Assembly (NCBI GenBank): GCA_020852035.1
Contig: JADZBR010000288.1
Coordinates: 1 to 5,500, forward strand
Source: Caulobacteraceae bacterium
Lineage (GTDB): Bacteria > Pseudomonadota > Alphaproteobacteria > Caulobacterales > Caulobacteraceae
Reading direction: 5' to 3'
DNA length: 5,500 nucleotides
The position numbers were made by a program, and so were the translations under genes. The number at the start of each line of letters is the position of its first letter. Position 1 is the first letter of the stretch. Of the stretch, positions 1-5,042 are shown one piece after another. The notes under the pieces are model-generated. The model ran no database searches, had not been told where the DNA came from, and worked only from the letters and a program-made list of their open reading frames with translations.

Positions 1-20
1 GTCTCTTCGAGAAGTAGCCT

Positions 21-42
21 ATTGTCGCTCATAAGCGACAAT
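21..42 (-). terminator. Hairpin just past aroA stop (possible weak terminator)
   Basis: A perfect 9-bp inverted repeat, ATTGTCGCT (21-29) and AGCGACAAT (34-42), closes a CATA loop and begins 3 nt beyond the aroA stop codon. No T-run follows it on either strand, so it is not a canonical intrinsic terminator. It could be a Rho-associated or mRNA-stabilising 3' structure, or a processing site ahead of a further leftward gene outside the window. The fold is seen directly; its function is inferred. Confidence 0.35.
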
Positions 43-45
43 CCA

Positions 46-1374
46 TCAAGCCGTCTCGATCTCCGCGCCCAGCCCCCGCATCAGCTCGACGAAGCCCGGG
101 AAGCTGGTGGCGATCATCCCCGGCTCGTCGACCTCCACCGGCTGGTCGGAAGCCAGGCCCAGGATCAGGTGCGACATGGCGATGCGATGGTCGCCGTGGG
201 TGGCCACCCGCGCCTTGCCGTTGACCGGATGGTTGCCGCGCGCCGATCCGACGACGGTGAGCGCCTCCGGCTCCTCCTCGACGCCGACGCCGCAGGCGGA
301 AAGGCCCGCCGACATCAGGGCGATGCGGTCGCTCTCCTTCACGCGCATCTCGCCGATGCCGCGCATGGCCGTCTGGCCTTCGGCGAAGGCGGCGGCCACG
401 GCGAGGACGGGGTACTCGTCGATCATCGCCGGCGCGCGCTCGGGCGGCACCACGACGCCGCGCAACTGCGAATGGCGGGCGACGACGTCGCCCACCGGCT
501 CGCCGCCCTCTTCGCGCGCGTTCTCGATGGTGAGGTCGGCGCCCATTTCCCGCAAGGTGGTGAAGAGGCCCGTGCGCAGAGGATTGAGCATCACGCCCTC
601 GACGGTGATCTCCGAACCCGGCGTCACCAGGGCGGCGACGATCGGGAAGGCGGCCGACGACGGATCGCCCGCCACACGGATGGAGGTCCCGGTCAGCGCC
701 TGACCGCCGGCGAGGCGGATGTGGCGGCCGTCGGCGGCGTCTTCGACGTCTACGACAGCCCCGAAGGCGCGCAGCATCCGCTCCGTATGGTCGCGGGTGG
801 CCTCCGGCTCGATCACCTCGGTGACGCCCGACGCGCCGAGACCCGCCAGCAGCACGGCCGATTTCACCTGCGCCGAGGCCATCGGCAGGAGGTAGCGGAT
901 CGCCGTCAGGTTCCCGCCCTGCAGGGTGAGCGGCAACCGCCCGCCCGAACGGCCTGTCCAGCGTGCGCCCATCTCGCCGAGCGGGTTCAACACCCGGTTC
1001 ATCGGCCGCCCGCGCAGGGAGGCGTCGCCGGTGAAGGTCGACGCCATGTCGAAGCCCGCCGCCGCGCCCATGATCAGCCGCACGCCCGTGCCGGCGTTGC
1101 CGCAGTCGATCACATCGGCCGGCTCGGCGAAGCCGCCGTGGCCTTCCACGCGCCAGCGGCCCTCGCCCAGCTGCGTCACTTCCGCGCCGAACGCGCGCAT
1201 GGCCGCGGCGGTGCGCTTGACGTCGTCGCCCTCCAGCAGCCCCTCGATTTCCGTGGCCCCGGTCGCCAGCGCGCCGAGGATCAAGGCCCTGTGCGACATG
1301 GACTTATCGCCCGGGGCGCGCACCACCCCGCGCAACGGCCCGCTCCTGCGGGCCTGCAACACCGATCCGGCCAT
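46..1374 (-). CDS. aroA: 3-phosphoshikimate 1-carboxyvinyltransferase (EPSP synthase), class II
   Basis: Cytoplasmic enzyme that transfers the enolpyruvyl group of PEP to shikimate-3-phosphate, the sixth step of the shikimate pathway to chorismate and aromatic amino acids. The 442-aa length is normal for the family. Family motifs are in order: PGDKSMSHR (21-29, Lys24), GLLEGDDV (45-52), GNAGTG (92-97), PMASAQVKSAVLLAGL (164-179), the MIDEYP segment (317-322, Asp319), RVKESDR (344-350, Glu347 and Arg350) and DHRIAMS (395-401, Arg397). The wording matches the CP4/Agrobacterium class II group rather than the E. coli class I group. Gly95 occupies the position that is Ala in CP4. The ATG at 1374 gives an N-terminus of family length; a GGAGG lies 12 nt upstream, slightly far. 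The frame stays open well upstream, but that part is antisense to the next gene. It is transcribed divergently from the FYDLN_acid gene. Confidence 0.96.
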   Translation of the reverse strand: MAGSVLQARRSGPLRGVVRAPGDKSMSHRALILGALATGATEIEGLLEGDDVKRTAAAMRAFGAEVTQLGEGRWRVEGHGGFAEPADVIDCGNAGTGVRLIMGAAAGFDMASTFTGDASLRGRPMNRVLNPLGEMGARWTGRSGGRLPLTLQGGNLTAIRYLLPMASAQVKSAVLLAGLGASGVTEVIEPEATRDHTERMLRAFGAVVDVEDAADGRHIRLAGGQALTGTSIRVAGDPSSAAFPIVAALVTPGSEITVEGVMLNPLRTGLFTTLREMGADLTIENAREEGGEPVGDVVARHSQLRGVVVPPERAPAMIDEYPVLAVAAAFAEGQTAMRGIGEMRVKESDRIALMSAGLSACGVGVEEEPEALTVVGSARGNHPVNGKARVATHGDHRIAMSHLILGLASDQPVEVDEPGMIATSFPGFVELMRGLGAEIETA

Positions 1375-1423
1375 GCCGAAAACCGGCCTCCGCGAGCTTG
1401 AAGTGAATGAAGGGGCAAGCCTT

Positions 1424-1452
1424 TTGACAGCCGCCCCCGCGCGTGGCAAGGG
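1424..1452 (+). promoter_or_regulatory. Candidate sigma-70-type promoter for the FYDLN_acid gene
   Basis: TTGACA (1424-1429) is an exact -35 consensus, lying in the 120-bp divergent gap between aroA and the rightward gene. A 17-bp spacer leads to CAAGGG (1447-1452), which is a poor -10 match, although alphaproteobacterial -10 elements are loose. The implied transcript start is about 35 bp before the TTG start codon. The -35 is seen; assignment as an active promoter is inference. I found no convincing promoter for aroA on the other strand. Confidence 0.35.
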
Positions 1453-1494
1453 AGCCGCCGCTTTCGACCCAGCCCCTCCCAGAGGTCCCCACAC

Positions 1495-1992
1495 TTGGCC
1501 ACTCCCGAACTGGGCGCCAAACAGGTTTGCCCCAACTGCCAGGCGAAGTTCTACGACCTGAACAAGCGCCCCGCGCACTGCCCCAAGTGCCACACCGAAT
1601 TCGACCCCGACGAAGCCCTGCGCAGCCGCCGCGTGCGCGGCCGCCCGGCCACGCCCGAGCATGAGACGGAGACCGAGGACGAGGACCGCGAAGATCAGGT
1701 CGAAGGCAAGGAAGCCGACACCGACGAGGACGAGGACGACACCGAGGCCACGCCGGAAGTGGACGAAGGCCAGGACGACGAGCCGCCGATGTCCTCGGAC
1801 GATGACGACGACGACAGCGACGGCCCGGCCGGCTCGCCGGACGACGGCATGAGCGAGTTCTCCGAGGATGACGAGGTCTCGGACGACGAAGACGACGCCG
1901 ACGTGCCGTTCCTCGAAGACGACGACGACGATGATTCCTTCGAGGAGGAGATCGACGGCCTGCCCGGCGAGGGGGACGACGACGACCGCTAA
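1495..1992 (+). CDS. FYDLN_acid family protein (TIGR02300), zinc-ribbon with acidic tail
   Basis: Protein of unknown function, 165 aa, from a family I know mainly from Alphaproteobacteria. The N-terminus holds two CxxC knuckles (Cys12/Cys15 and Cys29/Cys32) around the family signature FYDLNKRP (19-26), so a small zinc ribbon is likely. Residues 54-165 are an extremely acidic, probably disordered tail: by hand count 61 of 112 residues are Asp or Glu, with runs of six Asp at 102-107 and 142-147. No signal peptide or membrane segment is seen. The start is TTG at 1495, chosen because AGAGG (1481-1485) sits 9 nt upstream and the family N-terminus (MATPELGAKQVCPNC) begins there. It diverges from aroA, and the tRNA-Ala follows about 105 bp downstream with a separate promoter. 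The acidic tail could be a charge mimic or a protein- or cation-binding region, but this is speculation. Confidence 0.9.
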   Translation: MATPELGAKQVCPNCQAKFYDLNKRPAHCPKCHTEFDPDEALRSRRVRGRPATPEHETETEDEDREDQVEGKEADTDEDEDDTEATPEVDEGQDDEPPMSSDDDDDDSDGPAGSPDDGMSEFSEDDEVSDDEDDADVPFLEDDDDDDSFEEEIDGLPGEGDDDDR

Positions 1993-2022
1993 GGCCGCGT
2001 CAAAATCGCCGAAAACGGGCGC

Positions 2023-2051
2023 TTGAAAGGCGAGGCGAGTGCGACTAGGTT
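2023..2051 (+). promoter_or_regulatory. Likely promoter of tRNA-Ala
   Basis: TTGAAA (2023-2028) and TAGGTT (2046-2051) are separated by exactly 17 bp. They are followed by a GC-rich discriminator and about 40 bp of leader before the mature tRNA 5' end, which would be removed by RNase P. The layout is typical for stable RNA genes, and nothing else in the 1993-2097 gap is recognisable. The motifs are seen; promoter activity is inferred. Confidence 0.5.
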
Positions 2052-2097
2052 CCGCCGCCTCGCCGGGGCGACCCCTCCGGCGGACCGGAAAATTTCC

Positions 2098-2173
2098 GGG
2101 GCTATAGCTCAGTTGGTAGAGCGCTTGAATGGCATTCAAGAGGTCAGCGGTTCGACTCCGCTTAGCTCCACCA
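2098..2173 (+). tRNA. tRNA-Ala (anticodon GGC)
   Basis: Complete 76-nt cloverleaf with encoded CCA. The acceptor arm GGGGCTA (2098-2104) pairs with TAGCTCC (2163-2169, spelled from T2163) with one G-U pair. The D-arm is GCTC/GAGC. The anticodon stem CTTGA/TCAAG closes the loop ATGGCAT with anticodon GGC, which reads GCC and GCU alanine codons. The T-arm is AGCGG/CCGCT around TTCGACT. The discriminator is A2170 and CCA is 2171-2173. GCC is a heavily used alanine codon in this GC-rich DNA, so the gene is probably important. Confidence 0.97.
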
Positions 2174-2175
2174 TC

Positions 2176-2205
2176 GAAGGCCTCGCGGGACACCGCGGGG
2201 CCTTC
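2176..2205 (+). terminator. Strong hairpin after tRNA-Ala, shared with the converging gene
   Basis: GAAGGCCTCGCG (2176-2187) pairs with CGCGGGGCCTTC (2194-2205) through 12 bp including one T-G wobble, plus an inner G2188-C2193 pair, leaving a GACA loop. It begins 2 nt after the tRNA CCA and lies just beyond the stop codon of the leftward membrane gene (2209-2211), so it can end both transcripts. There is no T-run on either side, so it may act as a processing or RNA-stability structure instead of, or as well as, an intrinsic terminator. Confidence 0.6.
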
Positions 2206-2208
2206 GGC

Positions 2209-2967
2209 CTATCTGGGCGCCGCTTCGACGGTCTGGGCCATCTGTCCGTCGGATATAGGAGCCGGTACCGATACTCGGGAGGGCGTTGCGAGCGCTGGAG
2301 CTTTTTTCGCGGCGCGGGCAGGTTCCTTGCCATCCATCGAGCTAACCGCATCGCCATCAGGCCGTTCAAGCTTCACCCCTAGCAAGAACCCACTTGTGCC
2401 CAAGAGAAAGCCGATCGCGCATGCCATCATAGATATCTGGAAAAGCCAAAGCGCTCGCCGCATGCTCCTAAGAATTTCGGTAGCGACCTTTTCCTTTTTT
2501 GCCTGCGCCTCTTCAAATTCAGGCTTGGATCTTTCGCTAGAATCGAGCGCGCTTCGCACCACATTCGCATAAAGTTTTCTGATTTCGTTGTCGGCGTTGT
2601 CACCATGAACTATGCGGGCTAATTCCAACGACATAGGAAGTTCGGCTACGACTGGTTTAGTTCCTTGCAAATTTCTAAAGGCCGCGTCTGCGGCGCTTTG
2701 ATGAATTGCTTCATTAACCCGCAAAATGGATAGGTATAGTATTTGGCTTATTGCGGCGGCGCCAAATGACAATCCCACAATAAAGAGTGTGTTCGGCCAA
2801 ACCAGCGCTCTTAGGGCGGTATCCGGTGACGCGACGTTTGCTACAATGTTTGCCGTAGCGAGCAGGGCGGCACCGTTTGCAGCCGCTCCCGTCCAAACGT
2901 AGCGAGTGAGCATATCGTCGCTGCGATTTCGCGCGGCAGCTATCTCCAAGGCTTCCAATGTCTCCAT
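2209..2967 (-). CDS. Hypothetical three-helix membrane protein, AT-rich gene
   Basis: Unrecognised 252-aa protein. Three hydrophobic segments are visible, at about 24-46, 58-83 and 173-197. The segment between the second and third (84-172) is hydrophilic, and its later part (about 140-170, rich in Glu, Lys and Ala) may be a helical or coiled-coil stalk. The C-terminal 55 residues are Pro/Ala-rich and look disordered. No enzymatic motif or signal peptide is evident. The ATG at 2967 is supported by GAGGGG (2977-2982) 9 nt upstream, which overlaps the TGA of the preceding hydrolase gene. That arrangement implies co-transcription and probably translational coupling. Base composition is about 48% GC by hand count over 2461-2700, against about 70% in neighbouring genes. 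Together with its place beside a tRNA this suggests horizontal acquisition. I assign no function; a membrane partner of the hydrolase is only an inference from the operon. Confidence 0.8.
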   Translation of the reverse strand: METLEALEIAAARNRSDDMLTRYVWTGAAANGAALLATANIVANVASPDTALRALVWPNTLFIVGLSFGAAAISQILYLSILRVNEAIHQSAADAAFRNLQGTKPVVAELPMSLELARIVHGDNADNEIRKLYANVVRSALDSSERSKPEFEEAQAKKEKVATEILRSMRRALWLFQISMMACAIGFLLGTSGFLLGVKLERPDGDAVSSMDGKEPARAAKKAPALATPSRVSVPAPISDGQMAQTVEAAPR

Positions 2968-2980
2968 TTATTCGTGCCCC

Positions 2981-4000
2981 TCAGAGTTCCGCCGCGATCC
3001 GCCACGCCCGCTGCGGCGCCACGAATTCCCGGTTGGCGATCGCCTCCGCCTCCATCCCCGCCAGCACCGCGCCGAGGTCGGCGCTGACCGCGGGGCTGCC
3101 GACGTAGTAGCTGTGCTGCACGAAGCGGTCGGCGGCCACGGCGATGTTGCGGCAGTCGACCAGCACCACCTTCTTGGGGATCAGGTCGATCAGGCGCGGG
3201 CCGTCCGAGCCCAGGCGGTCGGGGTTGGCCTTGGTCTTGTCGGAGATCACCAGCGCCCGGTCGTTGGGGTTGAAGTAGACCGTCACCCGCCGGGCGATCC
3301 GCGGCAGGCATTTGAGCTTCTTGTCGCTCTCGAAGGCGTCGTCGTCCTCGTCCGGGGCGGCCATGACGATCTGATCGAAGAGCCGCACCAGCCCATCCGG
3401 CTCCTTGGCGATCAGCGCCTGCAGGCCGTGGCGCAGGACGTAGTTCCCCATCGAGTGGGCGACCAGGTGCAGGCGGCGGTCGCACTGGTCCTCGGCCGAC
3501 AGCTCGGCCACGTAGTCGCGCAGCTTCAGATAGGCGCGGGCCAGCGCCGGGCCGGAGGCGCGGGCGTCCTCGCGGTCGGAGTAGTAGCTCATCAGCGGCA
3601 CGGCGTTGCCGTCCGAGGGCCAGGTGAAGATCACCAGGTTCAGCGCCCGGCCCTCGACCCGCACCTGACTGGCGAGCCTGGCGCCGGCCTTCAGGGCGCT
3701 CTCGAAATCGACGTTGAAGCCGTGGATGAAGACGAGGGTGTCGGTCCGCTCGCCCTTCATCGCCTCGCGCAGCTCGGAGAAGAAGGCCGCGCTGCCGATC
3801 TTGGTGAAGTCGTCGACGCCCTTGGTCTCGGGATAGACGAACACCGACTTCAGGGAGGGCTCCTTCTCGTCGGAGAACTGCGCGCGCCCGAAGCGCAGCG
3901 CCGCCACCCCGTCGGCGTTGAAGCGGGGCCCGAAGAGCGCCTTCTTGTTGGCCGGCTGGTGGTTACGGTTGGTGACGAAGAAGACGCGGATGTCGGCCAT
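2981..4000 (-). CDS. Alpha/beta hydrolase, DUF900 family
   Basis: A 339-aa alpha/beta-hydrolase of the DUF900 type (PF05990), with unknown substrate. The oxyanion-loop motif is FIHGFN (91-96). The nucleophile elbow is AHSMG (181-185) with Ser183. Likely acid and base are Asp247 in NPNDRAL and His296 in FVQHSYY, so the catalytic triad appears complete. The N-terminal VFFVTNRN (6-13) and central FTWPSDG (125-131) are typical of this group. No signal peptide or membrane helix is seen, so it is probably cytoplasmic. The ATG at 4000 is chosen because GGGAG (complement of 4007-4011) sits 6 nt upstream and the conserved fold starts at once. An upstream in-frame start at 4117 would add 39 poorly conserved-looking residues over the hsp20 leader. 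The gene overlaps the Shine-Dalgarno of the next gene at its stop codon, and it diverges from hsp20. Confidence 0.9.
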   Translation of the reverse strand: MADIRVFFVTNRNHQPANKKALFGPRFNADGVAALRFGRAQFSDEKEPSLKSVFVYPETKGVDDFTKIGSAAFFSELREAMKGERTDTLVFIHGFNVDFESALKAGARLASQVRVEGRALNLVIFTWPSDGNAVPLMSYYSDREDARASGPALARAYLKLRDYVAELSAEDQCDRRLHLVAHSMGNYVLRHGLQALIAKEPDGLVRLFDQIVMAAPDEDDDAFESDKKLKCLPRIARRVTVYFNPNDRALVISDKTKANPDRLGSDGPRLIDLIPKKVVLVDCRNIAVAADRFVQHSYYVGSPAVSADLGAVLAGMEAEAIANREFVAPQRAWRIAAEL

Positions 4001-4091
4001 GTCGGGCTCCCGGCTCTGCCAAGCCCACGCTCGACCGGGGGACGGCGCGCGGCAAGCGCCATCTTGGGCGGCATGGTGAACGGCGGGGACA

Positions 4092-4119
4092 TTGAATCGC
4101 GTGTCCGCCATCGCCACAT
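4092..4119 (+). promoter_or_regulatory. Weak candidate heat-shock promoter of hsp20
   Basis: TTGAAT (4092-4097) and CCACAT (4114-4119) with a 16-bp spacer loosely resemble a sigma-32-type promoter (TTGAA at -35, CCCCAT-like at -10). Transcription would start near 4126 and give a leader of about 70 nt that contains both hairpins described below. The match is partial and the assignment rests mainly on the heat-shock gene downstream. Confidence 0.25.
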
Positions 4120-4134
4120 CTCGATTGTCGGGGT

Positions 4135-4195
4135 CGCGCCTCTCAAGAGGGCGGTTCCGGCGAAGAGTCGCTTCACCAAGGACTCAAGGAAGTTG
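4135..4195 (+). promoter_or_regulatory. Candidate ROSE-type RNA thermometer in the hsp20 leader
   Basis: Two hairpins stand in tandem, each with one bulged G on its 5' arm. The first pairs CGC and CCTC (4135-4142, bulge at 4138) with GAGG and GCG (4147-4153) around a TCAA loop. The second pairs GAGTC-G-CTT (4165-4173, bulge at 4170) with AAGGACTC (4178-4185) around CACC. The second contains TCGCT (4168-4172) opposite AGGA (4179-4182), the UYGCU/AGGA pairing that marks ROSE elements of alphaproteobacterial small heat-shock genes. A second AAGGA at 4186-4190, 5 nt before the ATG, could compete for the same anti-Shine-Dalgarno. The pairing is seen; thermosensing is inferred. Confidence 0.45.
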
Positions 4196-4612
4196 ATGAA
4201 CCGCCAGATCGTCTTCGACAGCCCGTTCCTGCTCGGCTTCGAGCACACCCGGGCGCTGGTCGAGCGGGCCGCCAAGGCCGCCGCCGAGAGCTATCCCCCC
4301 TACAATGTGGAGGATCTGGGCGACGGCAGCCTTCGGATCACTCTGGCCGTCGCCGGCTTCACGCCGGACGACCTCACGGTGACCCTGGAGGACCGCCAGC
4401 TGACGGTGGCCGGCAAGCGGGGCGACGGCGCCAAGGCCGACGCCTTCCTGCACCGCGGCATCGCCGCGCGCGGGTTCATCCGCAGCTTCGTCCTGGCCGA
4501 CGGGCTGGAGGTCTCGGGCGCCCTGCTCGAACACGGCCTGCTGCACATCGATCTCGCCAGGCCCGAACCCGAGAAGCTGGTGAAGCGCATCCCCATCCGC
4601 ACGGCCGGCTGA
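4196..4612 (+). CDS. Small heat shock protein, Hsp20/IbpA family
   Basis: ATP-independent holdase chaperone, 138 aa, which would bind unfolding proteins in the cytoplasm as an oligomer and pass them to DnaK/ClpB. A short N-terminal arm (MNRQIVFDSPFLLGF, 1-15) resembles IbpA-like proteins. The alpha-crystallin domain runs from about 35 to 123, with PPYNVED (34-40), the LAVAGFTPDDLTVTLED stretch (50-66), RGFIRSFVL (92-100) and GLLHIDL (114-120). The C-terminal IPI (132-134) is the I-x-I motif that docks neighbouring dimers. The ATG at 4196 has AAGGA (4186-4190) 5 nt upstream; the much longer open frame upstream is antisense to the hydrolase gene. It leads a two-gene unit with the DUF1150 gene 41 bp downstream. 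Its leader has ROSE-like hairpins, which fits heat-induced translation. Confidence 0.94.
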   Translation: MNRQIVFDSPFLLGFEHTRALVERAAKAAAESYPPYNVEDLGDGSLRITLAVAGFTPDDLTVTLEDRQLTVAGKRGDGAKADAFLHRGIAARGFIRSFVLADGLEVSGALLEHGLLHIDLARPEPEKLVKRIPIRTAG

Positions 4613-4653
4613 ACCTGGCGACCGTTCGGAGCGTTGAGTTAATGGAGGTGGTC

Positions 4654-4911
4654 ATGATGACGCCCGTTTTGACGACTGAAGCCTTTGCGGCGCTGGGCGC
4701 CCCGGACCTGGTCTATGTGAGGCCGGTGAAGGCGCGCGACGTGCTGGGCGGCGAGGAGCTGGCCCAGGCGCCCGGGGTTCAGGTGGACCCGGAACAGACC
4801 TTCTACGCCGTGCACCGCGCCGATGGGGCGCGCCTGGCGGTGATGACCGACAAGGATGCGGCGGTCGCCGTGGCCCTGGCGAACGAGCTGGCGCCGGTTT
4901 CGGTGCACTGA
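4654..4911 (+). CDS. DUF1150 family protein
   Basis: Small protein of unknown function, 85 aa from this start, of a family I associate with Alphaproteobacteria and with the position directly after hsp20. Family features are the LGAPDLVYVRPVKA stretch near the N-terminus (14-27), FYAVHRADGARLAVM in the middle (50-64) and the terminal APVSVH. No signal peptide or membrane segment is seen. Three in-frame ATGs compete, at 4642, 4654 and 4657. GGAGG at 4644-4648 lies inside the longest version and is 5 nt before 4654 and 8 nt before 4657, so a start at 4654 or 4657 is preferred over 4642. Very probably co-transcribed with hsp20, hence likely heat-induced; an accessory role beside the chaperone is inference. 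Confidence 0.88.
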   Translation: MMTPVLTTEAFAALGAPDLVYVRPVKARDVLGGEELAQAPGVQVDPEQTFYAVHRADGARLAVMTDKDAAVAVALANELAPVSVH

Positions 4912-4923
4912 GCCCATAAACAC

Positions 4924-4952
4924 CGCTCATCCCCGCGAAAGCGGGGACTCAG
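4924..4952 (+). repeat. REP-like palindromic repeat, copy A
   Basis: A 29-bp unit with TCCCCGC (4930-4936) and GCGGGGA (4941-4947) closing a GAAA tetraloop. An inverted copy stands at 5001-5029 with 26 of 29 positions identical. Units of the form CATTCCCGCGAAAGCGGGAA are common dispersed intergenic repeats in GC-rich proteobacteria, so this is probably one of a genome-wide family. That statement is recalled knowledge and cannot be tested in this window. Confidence 0.75.
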
Positions 4953-4959
4953 GCTTTTT
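4930..4959 (+). terminator. Probable terminator of the hsp20-DUF1150 unit
   Basis: The 7-bp GC-rich hairpin of repeat copy A (4930-4947, GAAA loop) is followed by TTTTT at 4955-4959, 18 nt after the DUF1150 stop. The 7-nt gap between stem and T-run is longer than usual. An alternative outer pairing, AGCC (4911-4914) with GGCT (4952-4955), would bring a stem flush with the T-run. Confidence 0.5.
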
Positions 4960-4993
4960 AGGTTCCTTGCTGGAACACCCGCCGCCCTTCGAT

Positions 4994-5023
4994 AAAACAT
5001 CTGGGTTCCCGCTTTCGCGGGAA
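4994..5023 (-). terminator. Probable terminator of ptsN
   Basis: On the minus strand the hairpin of repeat copy B (5006-5023, 7-bp stem TTCCCGC/GCGGGAA) lies 19 nt past the ptsN stop and is followed by TTTT (complement of 4994-4997). It mirrors the arrangement on the plus strand. The 8-nt spacing again is long for a canonical intrinsic terminator. Confidence 0.45.
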
Positions 5024-5029
5024 TGAGCG
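5001..5029 (-). repeat. REP-like palindromic repeat, copy B (inverted)
   Basis: Inverted copy of the 29-bp unit at 4924-4952. It differs at three positions. Two of these form one base pair of the stem (C-G in copy A, T-A in copy B), so the hairpin is kept. The 48-bp spacer between the copies holds a minor 5-bp hairpin, GTTCC (4962-4966) with GGAAC (4972-4976), and no coding sequence. Confidence 0.75.
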
Positions 5030-5042
5030 GGAATTTGTTGTC

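Noticed and set aside
22..1401. 459-aa plus-strand open frame across aroA
   Set aside because: It is antisense to a clear EPSP synthase and its translation is Arg/His/Ala-rich text typical of GC-rich shadow frames.
1375..2193. Upstream extension of the aroA frame to 715 residues
   Set aside because: The extra part is antisense to the FYDLN_acid gene and the tRNA. Its first residues (SRTADLLNAIQALYQLSYSP type) are the familiar false peptide read from the antisense of tRNA-Ala, and the low-complexity Val/Ala text mirrors the GAC repeats.
2023..2572. Plus- and minus-strand open frames spanning the tRNA-Ala
   Set aside because: They translate through the tRNA cloverleaf or its complement (for example the VELSGVEPLTS peptide), a common annotation artefact.
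2174..2980. Integrated island with attL/attR repeats next to the tRNA
   Set aside because: I looked for a second copy of the tRNA 3' end (GGTTCGACTCCGCTTAGC) near 2330 and 2970-3000 and found none, and there is no integrase. Only the composition shift supports acquisition.
4001..4117. 39-residue N-terminal extension of the hydrolase from an ATG at 4117
   Set aside because: The ATG at 4000 has a well-placed GGGAG, the DUF900 fold starts immediately after it, and the extension would overlap the hsp20 control region.
2906..4195. Long plus-strand frame leading into hsp20
   Set aside because: It is antisense to the DUF900 hydrolase with no recognisable domain before the Hsp20 start. Hsp20 has its own ribosome site at 4186-4190.
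4924..5029. Start of a CRISPR array
   Set aside because: There are only two repeat units, they are inverted relative to each other, and each is a self-complementary hairpin; no cas gene is present.
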